In this document: positions 22,361-33,899 of the stretch, piece after piece
How positions within the stretch are numbered: position 1 is the stretch's first letter
How the letters are laid out: each line of letters begins with the position of its first letter
NCBI GenBank assembly: GCA_010015655.1
Contig: ML976656.1
Span: 926,853 to 990,852, forward strand
Source of the DNA: Bimuria novae-zelandiae CBS 107.79
Lineage: Eukaryota > Ascomycota > Dothideomycetes > Pleosporales > Didymosphaeriaceae
Direction of reading: 5' to 3'
DNA length: 64,000 nt
Made by a program: the position numbers and the translations under genes
Notes under the pieces: generated by a model
Told to the model about the DNA's origin: nothing
The model's database searches: none
The model's input: the letters and a program-made list of their open reading frames with translations, nothing else

Positions 22361-23578
22361 CTACCGTGCCTCAACCTCTCGCGCCCGGCGCTTCAGGTCA
22401 TCAAGCTGACGCTGTTCGTCCTCGTCTTCTTGTCGCTGTCGACATCGGCGCTCCTGCTCATATTTGCGCTGCTGCCGCGCCTCCTCTCGCTCCTCTTCTT
22501 CGTCCTCTAGACGTTGCAATTCCCGCCGGTGCCTTAGATCCTCTACACGCTTCCTGTGCCGCTTCCTCTCCTCCTCGGTCGAACTATCAGTACTGCCTGG
22601 CCGCCTCTTGCCCTTGCCTTTGCGGGTATGAGGATGGACCTTGAGCTGATTCCCGGTGTTACTTCGCCAGAACGCGACAAGCTGATTAGGTGGCTGCTCA
22701 ACAGATGCGCTCTCCCGTCCCTCATTAATACGATTCGTCCACGTCTCTCCATCAGACGGACGTATCGCGAAGTGCTCACCGGTGAAAGCAACCCAGCACC
22801 AGTGGCCAAAGTTGTTACAGAGAGGCTCGTGGCAAATCCACCTCTCATGGATGCTGCTGAGCAAGTCGGCCATAGACCGACGGGTCTCTTGCTGCGACTC
22901 CGCTCGCAGTAACTGCGTCGTACGACTGCCACGAGGCACCGCAGCAGCGACCGGCGGCGGAGTAATAGCCTGCCCAGGCGATGAAGGCTCGTTGGCATAC
23001 GTCCGAGGAAAAGCCTTCTGTAAGAGAGTAACCTCTATCTTTACGTCCACCTTCATCTCTAGGAAATCGCACCCTCGCAGCGTTTCGGCGGCCCGATCCA
23101 TATCACTTAACAGCGCGTCTCCAGACTCTACGAAGTCAGTCAACGTCTTATGCTTATACGCTGAGCGCGACATCTTCGCCCTCCAACCAGCGCGGAAAGC
23201 AACACCAATTGCCACTACACGATAGTCTCGCCCTTCGACTTCGGACGCGGGACTACGGACCATGTTCTCCACCATATCTTCCATGTCCCAGATCACAAAC
23301 TCTCGTCGAGTGGTGACAGCCGTGTCCTTAACCTTCGTCGTCCGGTTCACACGTAACGTGTACTCGATATCCAGATCATACGAAGGGCCGGGTATTGGCG
23401 ACGACGCGCGCGGCGGCGAGGATGGTACTACCACCGCAGCGGCAGCGACAGCAGGCGGTACGGGCGTAGGTGTAGGCGCAGGCGCAGGCGCAGGCGTAGG
23501 CGCAGGGGCAGGAGGCGGAGACGACGACAGTGGCGGACCCAGCAGATTTGGCAGCAGGCCTGGAAACCGCCTGCTCAA
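22361..23578 (-). CDS. accessory protein of element A, intact frame, function unknown
   Basis: An uninterrupted 405-codon frame of normal GC content, surrounded by AT-rich stop-filled DNA. Order: a Pro/Ala-rich start with PAPTPAP repeats (residues about 18-45); a region with beta-strand character (DIEYTLRVNRTTKVKD, F-V-I-W-D-M-E-D-M-V-E); a cysteine module W-I-C-H-E-P-L-C-N-N-F-G-H-W-C-W near residue 250; a basic linker (RKGKGKRRPG); and a long Glu/Arg-rich tail that should be a coiled coil. The cysteine module follows W-x-C-x4-C-x-N-x4-C-[WY], also found in the second genes of elements C and D, so the protein belongs to the transposon rather than the host. It may bind zinc and DNA or the transposase; this is inference. 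The first ATG is taken as the start. Confidence 0.75.
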   Translation of the reverse strand: MSRRFPGLLPNLLGPPLSSSPPPAPAPTPAPAPAPTPTPVPPAVAAAAVVVPSSPPRASSPIPGPSYDLDIEYTLRVNRTTKVKDTAVTTRREFVIWDMEDMVENMVRSPASEVEGRDYRVVAIGVAFRAGWRAKMSRSAYKHKTLTDFVESGDALLSDMDRAAETLRGCDFLEMKVDVKIEVTLLQKAFPRTYANEPSSPGQAITPPPVAAAVPRGSRTTQLLRAESQQETRRSMADLLSSIHERWICHEPLCNNFGHWCWVAFTGEHFAIRPSDGETWTNRINEGRESASVEQPPNQLVAFWRSNTGNQLKVHPHTRKGKGKRRPGSTDSSTEEERKRHRKRVEDLRHRRELQRLEDEEEEREEARQQRKYEQERRCRQRQEDEDEQRQLDDLKRRAREVEAR

Positions 23579-23959
23579 GGAGTCCTCGCGAGTGTTACAG
23601 GACGCTAATTTTAACGTCTTAGACTAACTAGCAGGCTTACTAGTAACCTTACGCGTAGCCTTTATCCTGCATGCACCTATTATTATAATAGGAGCTTCTA
23701 ATTTAAAGCTAATAGCAATAGGTCTCTACTAGCGTACACAGGACTCACGCGTGGCCTTAACAGTAGGCACACGGGTTGTGCCTGTACGGGAACGCGTCTG
23801 GCGACGTTGTGGCGACGGCACGTCGGTGTTGGTCATTCAGGGCGTCTGGGGAGGTCTTACGCGACTACAACACCAAGAAAAGGTTAGTATAGATGTCTTT
23901 ACGGCTTTAATAACGTGGCAGAGCTAATAGGGGTAATATAGCAGGTACAGCTAGCGTTT

Positions 23960-24040
23960 AGATCTCCTATACGATTTGGGTGACGCGCGAAAAAAATTAA
24001 GGTTTTGCCAAGCAATTCCCGGATTTTCGAACATAACAGA
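23960..24040 (-). repeat. right terminal inverted repeat of element A
   Basis: Complement of 19109-19190. It ends CGAACATAACAGA and is followed by TTCCACATG, which is element B sequence. Confidence 0.9.
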
Positions 24041-25146
24041 TTCCACATGCGAGCTGCGCACCCAGGCGAGCTGCGCACTTTTTCTTAGCAACACTAACTT
24101 ATACTTTTTAATTATTACTATTACTATTAACACTATTTAAAAATAACCTACTAAACGTAATATTTAATTTAAAAAATAGCTTTTTAACTTTTTAGCAGGT
24201 TCGCACGTTATACCTTAGCTTATTATACTTATTATAAAGTCTTTAGCGCTGCATACTACTTTTTTTACTATCTTCCCTACCTGCTTGCAAGCACTGCCTC
24301 TTCGTAGGACGCTCTTTTATAGCTACTAGCTATAGTCCTTTTGCAGAAAGTAGTGTTCCTCCAGCCTGTATATGTAATGTACGTCGCCCTATACCACGCC
24401 GTCATACATTCCTAAAAGGAACGAGTAACGATAGCTATCGTTACAAGGCATAGGATAGTATATATAGGCATCGTAACAGTATACGTGTCCTTTTACGTAA
24501 TTTCCGCTTTATATAAGCTACATTTACCTCCTTAAGCTCCTTAATTTAGGCTTTTATTAGCTTAAACTTATACGCTACCTTCTACGCGTCTTTTATAAAT
24601 AATAATAATAAAAATTTTATTAGTATTAGAGAGCTTTAAATAGTAGTAAAAAACTTTTTTAATATTAAGATAGATTACTCCTTAATCTTATATATATTAC
24701 TAGGTATACGCTTAATAAAGTTTACTAGCTAGTTTTTACTAACCTTACCCTAGCCGTGTATAGTAAGTAAAATATCTACTATATCTTAAACCTACGTAAA
24801 AATTATAGGGTATCCTCATTTAGTAAGGTTTAGAATATATTAGATAAATATCTCCTCGTTTAATTTTATAAGTTTTATTAAGTTTAGTTGTATTTCGGCG
24901 TATAGGAGGGCGCTATTACGTCTATAGTGTATCGCGGTTTAGGAGGCTTTATATACTATAGTAGCGCGTTAGATCGATTAGATTTAATTCTAAGATATAG
25001 AGGATAGTACTAATTATACTTTAGCTTCGTTTAAAATTAATTTAGTATTATATTATTAAGCTATTGTTAGTTGATTGTATGTTAAGGCTTGCTTGGCAAA
25101 ACTGGGCCGCTCGCTTGGGTGGGCCGCTCGCTTGTGGAATACGTTA

Positions 25147-25478
25147 TAAAGTAAAGGAGCCCTAATAACTAAAAAGGGCTAGAGGCTAATTACTTTAGGG
25201 GAGTTTACGGCGCGTAGTAATAGGAAGAAGGTAAAGAAGAAAGTATACGCTAATAAGAGTAAGCCTACTTAAAGGCGCTATAGGCGCTATAGTAAAACTA
25301 GGTATAACTCGCGTATATATAAGAAAGAAGTAGAAATAGATTCTAAATAGATTAGCCTACTATAATTTTAAATAATTATTTATAGTTATTTTACACTATT
25401 ATTAATAGTATAGATTTTGGTGTAGTCTTAGTATAGTGATCAGCTCGTTTGCCTGATCAGCTCGCTTGCCAGGTACGT
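25147..25478 (+). mobile_element. right-end stump of a third Fot1-like element (F)
   Basis: Immediately right of element B. The plus strand reads like the basic C-terminus of a Fot1-like transposase (K-K-V-K-K-K-V-Y-A-N-K), the same stretch seen in reverse at 46660-46740. The terminal repeat at 25436-25478 has a doubled GAGCTGATCA-type motif (CAGCTCG…CAGCTCGC) and ends ACGT, followed by TA (25479-25480). Confidence 0.6.
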
Positions 25479-25480
25479 TA

Positions 25481-26519
25481 TAAGAAATTCGCTCTTAGTC
25501 CTAGTAATTCGATTACTAGGTGGTACCTGTAGACGTGAAGAATAGCCCGCCTATGAAGACAAAAATAGCCTTCAATACGAAGCCCGCAGAGATAGTGTGG
25601 TTGAGGTTTCGGAAATAAAGCAAGGCAGGGGTGACGAATGCTGTCGAAACAGAAACCGACTCTATAAAGCGTTCATCGCTCAAATGGCGAAAATGCTCAG
25701 ACGACCCAAAGATTGATGTCACTCGATCGCAGAACTATGCCTGTGGTGTGGGATCTCCAACGCTCGGAGACGCGATGATTGTAAGAGCGGCACCGAATGT
25801 GCACGCTTACAGGAAACAGTGCCAATTCCGGCGAGAAGGTTGCGCCGTTCCGTTTCGTAAGGGGGAGCCACGAGTGAAGCAATTAGGGCAAAAACTCCGG
25901 TCCGCGACAAATTTAACAAATCGTGTGAGAAGCATTCTGCACATGTACCTTGAAGCTGCGGCTTTCAGTACATTTGCCCTGTTCGCGCGTAACATGATAC
26001 GGTGTTAGTCATACAAGTGCACTATGTGATAGATTGCAAGGTCGTTGGGATGAAATGGTGCTGTAGAAGCCAAAAGTTCGGCCTGACGACCTGGCGGTTT
26101 CACATTGGCACCCGTCATTCTTCCGACACTATGTCATATATGGCATAGACGCACAACAATCAATATCCCCTAAACCGATCGACTCCACGATCATCCTCAT
26201 GCAAAACCTCCTGACATCTCCAATTTTATTGTTTGTTCGCCAGACAAGGAAAACATCTGCAGACAACATATTTGCAACCTGCCCCTGCAGTTATCACGAT
26301 GGCGCTTGGTGACGGAGGGCTGGGATGGCGGATATGGGTCTCATTCATATATAATTGACCGATTGCCTACCGACGGCAGCTTGCACTCCTCGTCTTTCCC
26401 TCGTTTCAAATACCGGCGAAGAGAGCAACTTGTCTAGAATTTGAGTGCCTCGTGTTACCGCCGGATAAACAAATAAGACCGAGACGAGAGCAACCGAACG
26501 TTCGGCCCACCGCTGAAAC
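25481..26519. other. intergenic, promoter side of the subtilisin gene
   Basis: GC-balanced DNA between the transposon cluster and the protease gene. A stretch of 100-125-codon frames lies at 25516-26008 on both strands, with no domain character. The upstream 200 nt is the likely promoter. Confidence 0.4.
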
Positions 26520-29445
26520 ATGAAGTTCAGCCAGGCCGTCGCAGCTCTTGCCATTGGCGCACGATCTGTCTCCTCGGCCTCCCTCTACGCTCGAGCAACC
26601 AATGATACTATCACGGGAGAGGTTGTGCCCAACGTCTATATTGTTGAATTTAACGACGATATTACTGCGTCCACTTTCTACGGACTGCTCGCGGCTGATG
26701 GCGTGTACGTTAAGCACCGCATGGATCTGAATTTCCGCTTCTTTAAGGGTGCCTCCTTCCAAATCAACCCTTCGAATGCCTCCTCAAGCGGAAACAGCTC
26801 AGATCTCGTGTCATACATCAAGGCAAAAACCGAGATCCGCTCAATATGGCCTGTTCGATCATCGAAGCTCGAAATGCCGGAGACACGATTGCCGCTCGAT
26901 CCCGCAAACTCCCCGTCACAGCACGTCAAACGCCAGAACCAAGACAAAAAACCCTTCTCGCCTCATGTCATGACGCAAATTGACAAACTTCACGCAGAGG
27001 GGGTAACGGGAAAAGGCGTCCAGGTTGCTATCATTGACAGCGGCATTGACTACACGCATCCAGCGCTTGGTGGCTGCTTTGGCGAGAATTGCCTGGTGAA
27101 GACAGGATACGATTTTGTGGGCGATAACTTTCGACTCGGCGTTACAGAGCCAGAACCCGACAACGATCCCCTGGACACTTGTTTTGGCCATGGAACTCAC
27201 GTAGCAGGTACTGTTGCCGCACAGCTCCAGGAGACTAAGTACGGATTTTCTGGTGGAGCACCTGGAGTCAGACTTGCCGCATACAGGATATGGAACTGTA
27301 TCTCCTCAACGACTGATGAAATCCAGCTGGCAGCGTTTGGCCGCGCTGTGGAAGACGGTGCTGATATCATCTCGTACTCGAACGGCTTCCAACGCGGATG
27401 GGCCGGTAATGTACTTGCCGTCGTTGCTTCGCGCATTGCCGACTCTGGCATTCAGTTTGCCATCTCAGAGGGGAACGATGGCGGTCGAGGACTATTCTAT
27501 TCTTCATCGCCAGCCACAGGCTTCGACGTCACTGGCGTTGGAGCCGTTTCAAATACAAAGTTTCCAATTCTTCTTCCCCGCGGTTCTTACAGCACTGGAA
27601 ACTCCACCTCGACCAGCTTCGGTGTCCTCATGGGCGAGCCCGCATTTTCTTCTGAGGTCAAACTCACCCTCTGGTCTGCCGTTGGCGCGAATAATGCTTG
27701 CACTCCGCTCCCTAATGGCACGGATCTGAGCGAGAGTATAGTACTCCTGCAGTTTCTCGACGCTAGGGCTACCCGATGCTATCCCCCGGACCAGGCCAGC
27801 AACATAGCGGCCAAAGGTGGGCGATATATGCTGTACTACGATGGTTCAGGAAGCAACTTGTACGTGCCCCTTGAATGTTGACCTGGCGCAAGTAGCACAG
27901 GATTGTGCTTTCCAGCAATGTGCCAGACTTTTGAGCACTCCATGTTATCTAGGGATCGACAATACGCATATCGAAGCACTGTACTAACATATTTCAGAAC
28001 GATGAGAGATGATCCTATCGTCTACGCGGATGGCATTAAGGGGGTTGCCAGAATAGCGCCTTACGTCGCTGAACAGTGGTTATCTTTGCTCAAGCGAGGC
28101 TCAACTATCACTGTCAACATTCCCAGCAGCAACAACACTGAAGTAGGTTTTGAAGAGCTCGACAACAACGAAACCGGTGGTTTCCTTGCGAACTCGTTGA
28201 CCAGCTGGGGCCCGAGTTGGGAGCTTGGCGTCAAGCCGAACCTCGTCTCACCCGGAGAGAACATACTCAGCACCTATCTGACTGACGATGGAGGTTATCG
28301 AGTCATGACTGGAACCAGCATGGGTAAGTCAAATGGTGGTTTTGAAATTTGTCGTTGACCTATTCTGCCAGCTGCTCCTCTTGTGGCGTCTGCCTTTGCA
28401 CTGCTGAAGGAAGTGCGAGGCAGTCTTGATCCACAACGTCTACGCCGTATCCTAACGACGACATCGAAGCCAATCGTTTGGCATGATGGCACCAAAGTAC
28501 ATCCGGATATCCTTGCTCCAGTTCCACAACAAGGCTCAGGCGTCATTCAGGTGTGGAACGCGGCTCACACTACGGCCGAACTTAGTATCGACAGCATTGC
28601 ATGGAATGACACCGATCATTTTGTTGGAAACCGGACTTTCAGTGTGCTGAACACAGGAACCGAAGAAGCTGTGTTCGAGCTGAGTCATCGAAAGGCTGTC
28701 ACGATGTACACGTTGCAGGAAAGCTACGGTGTCCTTCGACCAGGGATTTTCCCAAACCCGATTGTTGAGGACTGGGCGGATATACGGTTTAGTTCGAGGT
28801 AAGCGGCTATATCCCGTGTGGCAATTTAGAAATGTTTACTCACAAAGCTATAGCAAAATCACAGTCCCTGCCGGAGAGTCTGTCGACGTAACGGTTACCT
28901 GCACACCTCCAGCTTCGGCCAACGGAACCCTTCTTCCTGTCTACAGCGGCTACATCAGCATCAACAACTTGTCTTCAAATAACACCCTTGTTCTCCCATA
29001 TCTAGGTGTGGCCGGCAGCATGCGCTCTGCATCCGTCACCCAGCCGTCACTCGTCTACCTTGCCAACTATAACAACCCCATTTCCGTAAACACGAGCTAC
29101 ACGATCCCTCGGCCAGATCCAGCGAACCCTCCTCCGACGGACAGCGGAGATCAGAGTGTGCAACCGAATCTGTACATGGAGCTGCTTGTTGGAAGCGCTC
29201 TAGTTCACATCGATGTTCTGCGTGGTGAAGAAGATTTGGGAAGCTTAGCCGGGTCGCCGCAGGTATATTTGCCAAGAGGCTACGCAAGGGTATTTTTCAA
29301 CGGATTGCTGGCTGACGGGACGGTATTGGAGGAAGGAAGTTACAGCTTGAGGGTGAGAGCTTTGAGAATCTTTGGAGATGAGGCGATGCAGGAGGACTGG
29401 GACGTTGTGAAGACTGTCGAATTCAGCTTCAAGTATGCCTCTTGA
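26520..29445 (+). CDS. secreted subtilisin-like serine protease (S8, with inhibitor prodomain)
   Basis: Four exons: 26520-27859, 27998-28323, 28372-28798 and 28854-29445, giving 894 residues. The first intron is 138 nt (GTACGT donor, GTACTAACAT branch, TTTCAG), the others 48 and 55 nt; all keep phase. The protein has a signal peptide (MKFSQAVAALAIGARSVSSA) and an I9-type propeptide. The triad is Asp173 in IIDSGIDYTHP, His224 in FGHGTHVAG, and Ser554 in GTSMAAP, which is rebuilt across the second intron. A PA-like insert lies between His and Ser, and a long C-terminal Fn3/beta-rich part follows, as in large extracellular fungal subtilases (Vpr/Pr1C type). It should cut proteins outside the cell, in nutrition or host contact. 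The gene lies about 1 kb from a transposon cluster but shows no RIP damage. Confidence 0.93.
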
Positions 29446-31742
29446 GGTATGTCAAGAAGAGCAAATAATCGCAAAATAATACCATAGATGAAAGAGATGA
29501 CAAATGTTACTCGATTTGTCAGCATCTGATACAGTTATGCGTGCGATACGCCCATCAAGTCGAGCTAGAGCGTTAGGACAGAAAATGCGGACTTCAAATT
29601 GTGGATGACGCCGCATGTATACATGATTTGAGCAAGTATATGCACTCCTACTTTATCTCAACCCTGACAATTCTCAGTCCTTGAGCCAGTATTCGCGTCC
29701 ACGATATGTCGAACGTCCTTGTTTTCGGCGCTGCAGGTGCAGTCGCAAGCGCAGTCGCAGTGGAAGCAAAAAAGCGCGGCGCGGCCGGGCGGCTACTGTA
29801 AACGAGGATAATGATTTCAGAGAATGGGTCGGCGATCAGGCAGAAGAATTCGGAGGGACTCGCCCTGGCATTGCCTATCCTCTCAGTCCTCGCGAGCCTT
29901 CTTGATCTGGTCAGTACGCAACCCTTCTAGCTACGTTCCATCTCGCACGGTGACGATGAAGGTGATTGGAAAGGTCCCGGCTGGAAGGACTTGTTGTCCT
30001 CTCGCCAAAATCAATCTCGCAGGACTATCCGCAAGAATTTTACTCAATTAATACGGACTTAAACTTTCAAACAAGATTTGAAGAAAGGTGAACTTCGACG
30101 AGCCACGGATACTCCATTTCAGTAGAGCCCGAATCCCGCTGCTTAACCAGCCTGTGAGCGTAACAGTCCTCGCCTTGCTGGGAGAGCGTGCATAATATAT
30201 CATGAAGGATCGACCTCACCCTTGCTTTTTCGAGGCCTTGCTCTTCGGGGGGCATACTGCCCATTGGTGGCGTTTAGCGAAAGCGAGGCGGCGAACACTC
30301 TTGGAATCTGCTTGTTGAACGATTTCTATTTACGAAGATTGGAACGTCCCGCATGAGTGTGCGCTCCTTGCTATTCCACGGCACTAGTCCGCCGTGGTTA
30401 CAAAAAATTGTGACCTTGGGGCGTGTGCTAGCACTTTGGCTTTCCAGCATAGAACAGATATTTGACTACCAGAAGTATCTCGTGATTCTTATGGTCGAAT
30501 TGGAGAGAGGTGGATCTCGCTAAGATAAGCTATGAGTGATGGGTCGGTATGCTCGCCTCCTGCTGAGGAGCCCGAGGGCGGCTCCACAACGCCTGTGAGG
30601 CGATAATAATCTTCAACCACGGCCTCAACACTATCCGAAAGCGATTTCCCATCGATCTCAAACATGCCGCTGACCACGTCCAGATAATCCTTCTCGTCAT
30701 AACACCAGGGAGTCGTAATGACTGGTTGCACGTTTGTTTGGCCCTGAAGGGTTTTTCCAACATCGAGGCTTGACGCCCGAAATTTAACAATAGCATGGAA
30801 ATGTTGTTCGCAATAATTTCTAGATCGACCAGATTGCGGTTTGAGATCGCGCTGTATGATGACTCTCAGAAGAAAATCCTTCGATTCTGATAGGATCCAG
30901 GTTGGTCTTTGTCATTAGCGTGCACAAGACAATTCCGATTGATATACGTACGGGTTACTCATCGGTCCTCTTTACGTGTATGTCTGATAAACAAAGCAGT
31001 CCACGCAAATTTCGCAAGATCTGGAAGTAAGGAGCAGGATTGAAGGCTATGAAGAAAAGCTACGGTAATAGTGGGGGTTCCAGCTTGTAGAGATACAGTG
31101 CACTCCCTGAATGCAGCCGCAGTAATTCAATTTATAAACGGGGCTTCAAAGTGGGGCAAAGCTACGATATGCACGCACACAAACATATACAGCAATAGGC
31201 ATGCCTGCCCCGTACGGCTGAAGGAACCGCAACTAACCTGGGCGAGTTATACCCTTCCGCTATCGGAAGAGTGAAGCTCAATTCATCACAAGCACCGCAT
31301 AGGCCCCAATGCGAAGCGGTTGTACCCACACGCTCTTCATCGCTTTGCAGCATGCTCGTCCAGTTCCTCTCACATAAACGCTCATACCAAATCCACGGTA
31401 CAAACCCGTGAAATTAATTCAAGGGCTGTGGAGGACTTTTCACACGAATGGGTATCAGACGAGTACGTGGAACAGACAAGAATTTCCGATAGAAATCGGA
31501 TAAAGATGATACTAAAAGTAAAACACTGACAAGAGTTAAACAGGTACAAGACGTATGGTGAGTATAAAGGCCATAGAGTAAGCAGAAAAGACGAAAAACA
31601 CAAAGTAAAATAGACTTGGAGTACCCAAGCACTAGACTCTCTCTCAAGTGACAGTATACATCCTCATCCTCACCAATATCTTATCAACGACGCATCGGTG
31701 GTAAAGCTAGGTCTCGAAGGTTGCGGATGAAGCGTGCTCCAT
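29446..31742. other. intergenic, 2.3 kb with weak coding relics
   Basis: It contains a possible NAD(P)-binding relic near 29706 and an unidentified minus-strand frame at 30489-30900. That frame reads through Y-D-E-K-D-Y-L-D-V-V-S-G-M-F-E-I-D-G-K-S and ends …LSEIHLSPIRP; it could be a gene remnant, but no family is recognised. The rest shows no clear feature. Confidence 0.35.
29706..29805 (+). pseudogene. possible relic of an NmrA-like/Rossmann protein N-terminus
   Basis: ATG at 29706 opens a frame M-S-N-V-L-V-F-G-A-A-G-A-V-A-S-A-V-A-V-E…, a good match in form to the beta-G-x-x-G-x-x-x-(A) nucleotide-binding start of NmrA-like reductases. It stops after about 31 codons, and no continuation in any frame carries the rest of the domain. 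It is probably a decayed fragment; a chance frame is possible. Confidence 0.35.
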
Positions 31743-33191
31743 CTAATCGAAATCCCACCAAATCCGCCCAGAGCCTGCATTCCTATTCTCGAATAAGGGG
31801 CGCACCGCAGTATACTGTTGATCTCCGTTGACTCTGTAACCTCTGTCGCCACCATGGTATTCATCGTTCGTTGTCGTTATCGGGGACTCTGTCGCCACTG
31901 AATTGGTTGGAGTGAGGGGAGTCGTCGGAGTTGTTGGAGGCGTAGGATAGCCATGTTCTTCTGTACGGGTGGTGACAGTTGTCTCTATGACGACCGTCCA
32001 ACTACAGGCTTGGTTAGCTTTCTCGATAGAAAAGCACAGATTAAGACTTACGGTTCGCTCTGGTCCCCTATCCCAACGTCCTCTTCTTTGAGGTAAGAAT
32101 CAGATGTGTTGTTAGTAGTTGGGGAAGGCTGTCTCGTGATCGAGGACGCGCCTGGCCGACTCGACTGTGTTGGCCCTTCGTCATTTTTTGACGAGACACT
32201 TTCCGATTCTTCGATGTTAGCTAATGAAGCCGAGCTTGAATTATTCTCCGCTTCCGCATCTTCGACGTTTCTCCTTACCCAAGGACCGTTCGTCTCGTAG
32301 TAGTTGTACGCAACGTATGATCTACTGGCAGTAGTAGTTACGCCTAAGATCTAACGATAGGTCAGTCGAATGATCTGACCAATGCTCACACCACGACAAG
32401 GATGGTGGACTTACTAAAACATAGTCAGGACCGAAACACCAATTTGCCGCGACTGAGAGGACCAGAAGGGTTACCGACTCTATTGCAGATATGCCAGCGG
32501 TATTCCTTAAGGTCGGATAGGACTTAGTAATAGTAGACTTCGTGACAGGTCCCTCTGCAAAGCTTTTATTGATGACGGCGCGTCGTAATTGCCTCGCCTT
32601 GATTGCGACATGTGTGTATGCGCAAGCCGCAAGCCAAGATCGGAAAAGAATAAGGAGAGATGTTGAAAGCACCAAGCCGAATCGTCCCGACGGGTTCAGA
32701 TGGATTCTTCGAGTTATTAATATGACTTTGAGAGATGCCTAGGTCGGTCAAGGATCTTACGGAGAGAATAGCAGAATCGAAAGGAAGATGGGTGTAGGGA
32801 GTGAAATGACATTAGCACCTATCCAGAATCGTTGCAATGCTGTTCCAAGGTAACTTTTAAAAATTGGTCTTGCCTGGTAAAAGAGGTATACCTTCAAATT
32901 GATGATCAGCATTTAGAAGCGTAGCGAAGAGCTCCGTACCTCGGTCAAGCTCAGCCAAAAGAGTGCGAAGACTGCGATGAGGCCTTGAACATTCCAGCCT
33001 CTCTTGTCTTGGCTGAATAGTGGTAGAACAAATACTATGGAGCCCGCAATAGTGTGCCCCAGACCCATAAGTAGATTTTTGGGCTTTTTGGGTCCTACTT
33101 CGCAGCGCCACCGGATGAGGAGCACAAAGGCTGCGCCGAAGCACGCTATCAGAGTGAACCCCCCAAAAAAAGAGGGACTTGATATCTCCAT
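31743..33191 (-). CDS. seven-helix membrane protein with Thr/Ser/Pro-rich tail, function unknown
   Basis: Five exons: 32940-33191, 32761-32891, 32415-32706, 32052-32350 and 31743-32001. Introns of 48, 54, 64 and 50 nt are all phase-consistent and give 410 residues. Hydrophobic segments include FTLIACFGAAFVLLI, T-I-A-G-S-I-V-F-V-L-P-L-F, a segment containing LIAVFALFWLSL, NVISLPTPIFLSILLF, FGLVLSTSLLILF and VTLLVLSVAANWCF, with DYVLILGVTTT after them. The fourth and fifth exons encode a hydrophilic tail rich in Ser, Thr, Pro and acidic residues (PTPPTTPTTPLTPT). The layout is that of fungal seven-helix receptor-like proteins, but I see no signature of a named class. No single exon looks like much; the regular phases support the gene. 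Confidence 0.68.
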
Positions 33192-33741
33192 GGCTCACGG
33201 TGAACATGACGGTCACAGCTCGGACGTGTCCAGGTCAGTCGCATGTATTGGAAGAACGTGCAGGAAGGCAACCGGTGAAGAAACGCGGTCAGGCATAGAA
33301 TGCAGGCGAAAGACGAGGGACATCTCAGCCTTGTTGGGGAGCGTACATATATAGATTACAGGACTCGTGATGGTTGATCGATTACTCCGGTTTGCATAAA
33401 TCATATTGATAATTCACGTGCTTTAGGCCAAGTTCTCTTTCTGACCCGGGTGTTGACCAGAGCTTCCGACGCTTTTTTATGGTCGGGGAAGGGGGGCGGG
33501 GGGCAATGGGTTGAGCCTGGGTGCTGCTGGCTGTGGTGGCTCCGATGCTTCACGAAGGATCGGTTCGTCAGGGAATATATATCCGAGTCGCTGATGAACG
33601 CGCCACGTTCGGGCGACGTCAGTGACGAACCTGTTGGCCAGCCCGGAAATGCGCAGATGTTTCGGGTGGATGTGAATGCGTTTGCGACGGAATTGGTGGA
33701 GCTCGCGAGAGTGGATTGGAAAGTGTGGGGAGCGCTCGCTA
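33192..33741. other. intergenic between the seven-helix gene and element D
   Basis: Upstream region of the membrane protein gene. A 113-codon plus-strand frame (33450-33791) runs into the terminal repeat of element D and has no domain, so it is not called. Confidence 0.4.
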
Positions 33742-33899
33742 TCGGTGGTTTCGTAAAATCCCGCTACACATGTGATCTGGGCGCTTGTTAGGTAATCGCT
33801 TCCTGCGCGTCATTTGACCCCACCTATTTTTGCGTACAATCGGATGCCGTACATGAATTCATTCCCCTAAACGATACCTTGCTATTATTCTTAAGGGTT

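Larger units (their letters stand above)
19109..24040. mobile_element. Tc1/IS630-type DNA transposon A with convergent transposase and accessory gene
   Basis: About 80-bp terminal inverted repeats bound the element; the left one starts TCTGTTATGTTCGAAAATCC and the right one is its near-perfect complement. Inside are a RIP-ruined transposase on the plus strand (left half), a solo LTR inside that gene, and an intact GC-rich accessory frame on the minus strand (right half). The element lies in the terminal repeat of element B. Joining its flanks restores ATAACGTATTCCACATGCG, the expected end of a Fot1-like element. The duplication at the ends reads as AT, or as an imperfect TA. Confidence 0.85.
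19104..25144. mobile_element. Fot1/pogo-like DNA transposon B, internally deleted and split by element A
   Basis: The left end begins with ACGTA after a TA (19102-19103). It is cut after five bases by element A and resumes at 24041/24042 with TTCCACATGCGAGCTGCG. The right end (…TGTGGAATACGT, to 25144) is followed by TA. The ends are imperfect inverted repeats, each with a doubled GCGAG-type motif. The remaining 1.1 kb is AT-rich and stop-filled. Its right part resembles the 48950-49200 stretch of element G, so it is a decayed relative lacking much of the transposase. The two ends differ in the doubled motif (GAGCTGCGC against GAGCGGCCC), so they may come from two related copies joined by recombination. 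Confidence 0.65.

Noticed and set aside
33450..33791. 113-codon plus-strand frame
   Set aside because: Runs into the terminal repeat of element D; Gly/Trp-rich with no domain.
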